This document shows, one piece after another, positions 13,779 through 16,708 of a DNA stretch of 16,708 nucleotides. Source of the stretch: an uncultured Christensenella sp. GTDB taxonomy: Bacteria; Bacillota; Clostridia; Christensenellales; Borkfalkiaceae. Position 1 is the first letter of the stretch. Each line of letters begins with the position of its first letter. Both the position numbers and the translations under genes were made by a program. The stretch spans positions 1-16,708 of the forward strand of contig CAJUGP010000012.1 in NCBI GenBank assembly GCA_910586365.1, in the 5' to 3' direction. The notes below the pieces were generated by a model. The model was given only the letters and a program-made list of their open reading frames with translations, was not told the origin of the DNA and made no database searches.

Positions 13779-15722
13779 TTAGATGAGATATCTGCCGCGC
13801 ATGCCTTCGCGCACCGTGTACATCTGCACCTCTTCGCCCGTTTCGGCGTCGACGTAAACGAGATATTCGTTCTCGCCGCTCTTGCAAAGAAATTCATAGG
13901 TGAGCACTTCTTCGCCGTCGACCGTAATAAGTGCAAGTCTGCCTTCGTCGCACTCCATCGTGATCGCGCTGCGCGCTTCTTCTACGGAAAGCGTCGCGTC
14001 CAGATCGCGCTGCGTATAATTGAACCAATATCCTCTCGCGTCAAGACCGACGACGATGCCCTTGCATTCGCAAACGCGCACGCGAATGGTGTCGGGATAG
14101 GCGCAAACGCCGTTATCGCAGCTCGTATAAACGATGTCGGCAACCGAACCGCCGTCGGAATACCAAACCGCTTCCGCGTTATCGATCCCCATTTTCGCAA
14201 GGAATTCCTGCGCAATGTCGTTGCAGGCGTTCAGATCGAACTGTTTGTTCGTGTTTTCTTCGTAGATATCCATGAACGCAAGCTTGCCGCCGTTCTTGGT
14301 GATCTGCGCATAGATTTCCACGCCGTTCGCATCGGTGAGCACGAAGTTATACATGCTCGCGTCCTGTGCGGTCGTTTCGCCCGTATAGCAAACTTTTTGC
14401 ACGTTGTAATTCTCGAAATAACCGCGCACCAACTCTTCCGCACGCGATTGCGTGATTTCTTCGAGCGATGCAAGCTGGTTGCGACCTACGTTCGCCGCGC
14501 CCGAGAACGGCGCGTCTACTTCGCTCTGCGGCTCGCGTTTGCTCGTTTGACCCATCTGCGCGAACTGTTCGCTCATCGCGCCCGCCTTGCCGTTCATGAA
14601 CGCGCGCAGGTCTTTTGCAGACATGGTGGTGGCAAGCGTGTTCAATTCTTTCGTTAAGTCTTTGTTGATCTCCCAAAGATACGCAACGGTGTTCTTCTGC
14701 GTCTGCGTGAGCTTTTCTCCCGCCGCTAATTTTTTCAGCAGCATACGGGCGTATGCGTTCGTGTTGTTGACGAACGAAGAAATGTCCGTGCTCGTCGCCG
14801 CGTCGACGGGAATACGCTCCAACGCGTTTTCCAACAGCGCGCTGTCGACCAGAACGTTCGTGAGCAGTTTGCGCTGTTCTTCTCTGCCCTCGCTTACGCG
14901 CAGTTTGGTGAGATTGTTGTCCATATCCTCGGAAACGGAGAGCATTTCGTAAAGGGTGGAGCGCGCGCCGTTTTCGCCTTCGAGCGCAACTTCGTTCATG
15001 CGGAACGCGCCCGCCGTTACGACCGTCGCAAGCGCAAGGCAGGCAACGCCCAGCGAAATGACGGCAGCCAGCCAACCGCCGAAGCCGCGTCTGTTTTCCT
15101 TGCGGCGCGTGCGCTGTTCGCGCTTATGCTTGGCATTCTCCGCCTTTCTTGCGTGAGCCGCCTCGCGCGCTTTGCGCTTTTCTTCGCGCGCCTTGTCTTT
15201 GCGCTCCGATTTTTGGCGTTTCAGCGCAATGCGCTCTTTCTTTTCGCGTTCCAAACGCTTTTGTTTTTCCGCGCGCGTTTCGTGCTTCAACAGTTCGCGG
15301 CGCGCAATGCGTTCCGCGCGTTTTTCGATCTTCTTATTCTTGATCGCGGCGCGTTTTTCCATCAGCTTCTGCTTGCGCTCCAAACGCTTTTGCGCGACCA
15401 TTTTTTTATGCTCCAAACGCTTTTCTTTGAGCGCGGCGCGTTTTTGGATTCTCGCTTCCTTTTTCGCGGCGCGCTTTTTCGCCGCTTCCACGCGTTTTTC
15501 CGCCTGCGCGCGCTCTTTCTTTTCGGCGCGGGTGCGCGTCTTTTTCACGGGTTTTTTGGTTTCCTTTTTGGCGGCGGGCTGCTTTTGCGTCTGTTTCTTT
15601 GCCGCAGTCTTCTTGGGCTTTGCGTTCTGCCCGCCGTTCGCACTGCTGCGCAAATTTTCTTTTTCGACGTTTTCCACTTTCTCCGCGCCGCTCGATACGT
15701 TCTTTCCGATTTTCTTTTCCAT
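13779..15722 (-). CDS. ypeB: YpeB-type germination protein with a long Lys/Arg-rich N-terminal extension
   Basis: YpeB is the partner that stabilises and localises the cortex-lytic enzyme SleB in spores. Here the membrane segment is at about residues 215-238, followed by the YpeB N-domain (about 245-420) and PepSY-like repeats (about 425-640), e.g. YVDAETGEEVQMY. Normal YpeB is about 450 residues with its membrane segment at the very N-terminus. This protein is 647 because of a strongly basic tract (about 34-212): first an AAKK/PAAKK histone-tail-like stretch, then Lys/Arg/Glu/Ala-rich, probably continuous helix. The ATG at 15722 has AGGAG about 9 bases upstream, and no Met occurs between 121 and 242, so much of the extension must be translated. 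It lies 20 bases after sleB. Confidence 0.88.
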   Translation of the reverse strand: MEKKIGKNVSSGAEKVENVEKENLRSSANGGQNAKPKKTAAKKQTQKQPAAKKETKKPVKKTRTRAEKKERAQAEKRVEAAKKRAAKKEARIQKRAALKEKRLEHKKMVAQKRLERKQKLMEKRAAIKNKKIEKRAERIARRELLKHETRAEKQKRLEREKKERIALKRQKSERKDKAREEKRKAREAAHARKAENAKHKREQRTRRKENRRGFGGWLAAVISLGVACLALATVVTAGAFRMNEVALEGENGARSTLYEMLSVSEDMDNNLTKLRVSEGREEQRKLLTNVLVDSALLENALERIPVDAATSTDISSFVNNTNAYARMLLKKLAAGEKLTQTQKNTVAYLWEINKDLTKELNTLATTMSAKDLRAFMNGKAGAMSEQFAQMGQTSKREPQSEVDAPFSGAANVGRNQLASLEEITQSRAEELVRGYFENYNVQKVCYTGETTAQDASMYNFVLTDANGVEIYAQITKNGGKLAFMDIYEENTNKQFDLNACNDIAQEFLAKMGIDNAEAVWYSDGGSVADIVYTSCDNGVCAYPDTIRVRVCECKGIVVGLDARGYWFNYTQRDLDATLSVEEARSAITMECDEGRLALITVDGEEVLTYEFLCKSGENEYLVYVDAETGEEVQMYTVREGMRGRYLI

Positions 15723-15742
15723 AATCTATATCTCCTCTCCCC

Positions 15743-16486
15743 TTATATCGCAAATACGTGTTTGCCGATAACCGTTACGGTTTTTCGGTTGAAAATCCAA
15801 GCGCTCGTCGCCACGGCGGGGTTGTAATAATAAAGACAGCCGTACGTAGGATCCCAACCGTTCATGGCGTCTTTCGCCGCGTTATACGCGCTTTGATTGG
15901 GTTCGAGGTTGATCTGCCCGTCGGATACGGCGGTAAACGCGCCCTTCTGATAGATGACGCCCGCCACCGTGTTGGGGAATTTGGAGCTTCTCACGCGGTT
16001 CATGATAACCGCGCCGATCGCAACCTGACCCGTGTAACTTTCGCCGCGTCCTTCGGCATAAATCGCCTTTGCCATAAGATACAAATCGGACGAGGTGTAG
16101 TTCGACGACGAACCCGAAGAGGACTGTCCGCGGTTGAGCACGTTATACGAATCGTTCATGCCGAGCGCCTTATAAGTCGCTTTGCCGACGACGCCGTCCG
16201 CCGTAAGTCCGTTCTTCTTTTGGAATGCGATCACGGCTTTTTTCGTACCCGAACCGAACACGCCGTCAACCGAACCGGAATAGTACCCCCATTGTTTCAA
16301 CCTGCGCTGAACTTCCTTTACTTCGCCGCCCTTGCTTCCCTGGCGGAGAACGGCGGCCTCGGTTACGGCAGTGCAGGCAGTGAGCGGCGCGTCTTGCGTG
16401 CGGGTGACTGCATAAGCGGTAATTCCCGTCGCTGCGGTTGCGGAAAGCGCAAGCGCCAACGCACCGATTGCCAGAATTTTTTTCAT
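15743..16486 (-). CDS. sleB: Spore cortex-lytic enzyme SleB
   Basis: SleB is a lytic transglycosylase that cuts muramic-lactam-containing cortex peptidoglycan during germination. The 247-residue protein has a Sec signal peptide (about 1-26, cleavage near AYA), a peptidoglycan-binding domain (about 46-107, with VQRRLKQWGYYSGSVDGVFG), a Ser-rich linker (121-133) and the Hydrolase_2 catalytic domain (about 135-247). The catalytic glutamate is most likely E145 in IYAEGRGES. The length is slightly short of Bacillus SleB (about 305). The ATG at 16486 has AGGAGG 6 bases upstream. sleB followed immediately by ypeB is the standard arrangement. In Bacillus the pair is transcribed in the forespore by sigma-G. 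Confidence 0.93.
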   Translation of the reverse strand: MKKILAIGALALALSATAATGITAYAVTRTQDAPLTACTAVTEAAVLRQGSKGGEVKEVQRRLKQWGYYSGSVDGVFGSGTKKAVIAFQKKNGLTADGVVGKATYKALGMNDSYNVLNRGQSSSGSSSNYTSSDLYLMAKAIYAEGRGESYTGQVAIGAVIMNRVRSSKFPNTVAGVIYQKGAFTAVSDGQINLEPNQSAYNAAKDAMNGWDPTYGCLYYYNPAVATSAWIFNRKTVTVIGKHVFAI

Positions 16487-16500
16487 AATTTCCTCCTATG

Positions 16501-16531
16501 CGTAATGTGAGCAAAGGCACGGGAATTATTC
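16501..16531 (-). promoter_or_regulatory. Possible forespore (sigma-G type) promoter of sleB-ypeB
   Basis: On the minus strand GAATA (16531-16527) fits the sigma-G -35 pattern GHATR, and CATTACG (16507-16501) matches five of seven -10 positions. The spacer of 19 is one longer than usual. No sigma-A-like promoter was found closer to the gene. The call rests mainly on known sigma-G control of sleB. Confidence 0.3.
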
Positions 16532-16590
16532 ATACATTTTCTTAATTTGATAAAATATGGTTTTGCGCCCGATCATGCAGCGCAACTCTT

Positions 16591-16708
16591 TGCTGCGTCG
16601 AGCGCAGCCGAAACGCCCGCACTGTCACGTTGAGCGTAGCCGAAACGTCCACTCTGTCACGTTGAGCGTAGCCGAAACGTCTTTGGGATTCTTCGGCAAG
16701 CTCAGAAT
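16591..16708. repeat. Tandem 32-bp repeat of the dispersed intergenic element, cut by window edge
   Basis: Three copies of the left arm start at 16591 (diverged), 16623 and 16655 (identical, TGTCACGTTGAGCGTAGCC...). The period is exactly 32 bases. The opposite arm, TTCTTCGGCAAGCTCAGAAT, follows and is truncated at 16708. With that arm the last copy forms the same imperfect palindrome as 534-594. No gene is seen in 16487-16708. Confidence 0.85.

Overview
The window looks like chromosome from a spore-forming Bacillota, probably a GC-rich, anaerobic Clostridia-type gut bacterium. The evidence is a complete spoIIE, a sleB-ypeB pair, a BspA-like leucine-rich-repeat protein, a DUF378 membrane protein and two Mn2+-type (yybP-ykoY) leader RNAs. 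Genus and species cannot be read from the sequence. Coding regions are GC-rich, whereas the two small Xre-type regulators and the first 230 bases are clearly AT-richer.

Layout: 1-126 is the 5' part of an unknown gene running off the left edge, divergent from a 68-residue Xre regulator (232-438), with three copies of an operator-like 14-mer between them. 439-767 holds hairpin repeats and the promoter region of spoIIE (768-3044, + strand), including a good Spo0A box. A bidirectional terminator separates spoIIE from the rest, all of which lies on the minus strand. Reading leftward from the right edge, the minus-strand genes are: sleB and ypeB (16486-13779); a membrane-anchored LRR protein overlapping a cardiolipin synthase (13531-10857); mntP (10250-9666); a PlsC-type acyltransferase with a zinc ribbon (9563-8277); a Na+/Ca2+ exchanger family protein (8144-7128); a two-gene heterodimeric ABC exporter (7118-3682); DUF378 (3634-3392); and a second small Xre regulator (3307-3104).

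The centre of interest is the metal-export block. mntP and the cation exchanger each have a yybP-ykoY (Mn2+-sensing) aptamer in their leader, but with different expression platforms. The mntP leader has a perfect sigma-A promoter and a long intrinsic terminator that competes with aptamer helix P1. The exchanger leader has no terminator. Instead, ten nucleotides of the aptamer's internal loop are perfectly complementary to the exchanger's start codon region. The ABC exporter starts 9 bases after the exchanger and its two genes overlap, so it may share this Mn2+ control. Membrane lipid genes (the PlsC-like acyltransferase and cardiolipin synthase) are interleaved.

The spore genes are also unusual: YpeB carries a roughly 210-residue Lys/Arg-rich N-terminal extension before its membrane segment. 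Several intergenic gaps contain copies of one imperfect-palindrome repeat family with arms of the type TGTCA...TGAGC, including a 27-bp periodic array with a 190-bp-offset duplication and a 32-bp tandem at the right edge. No rRNA, tRNA, transposase or CRISPR array was seen.
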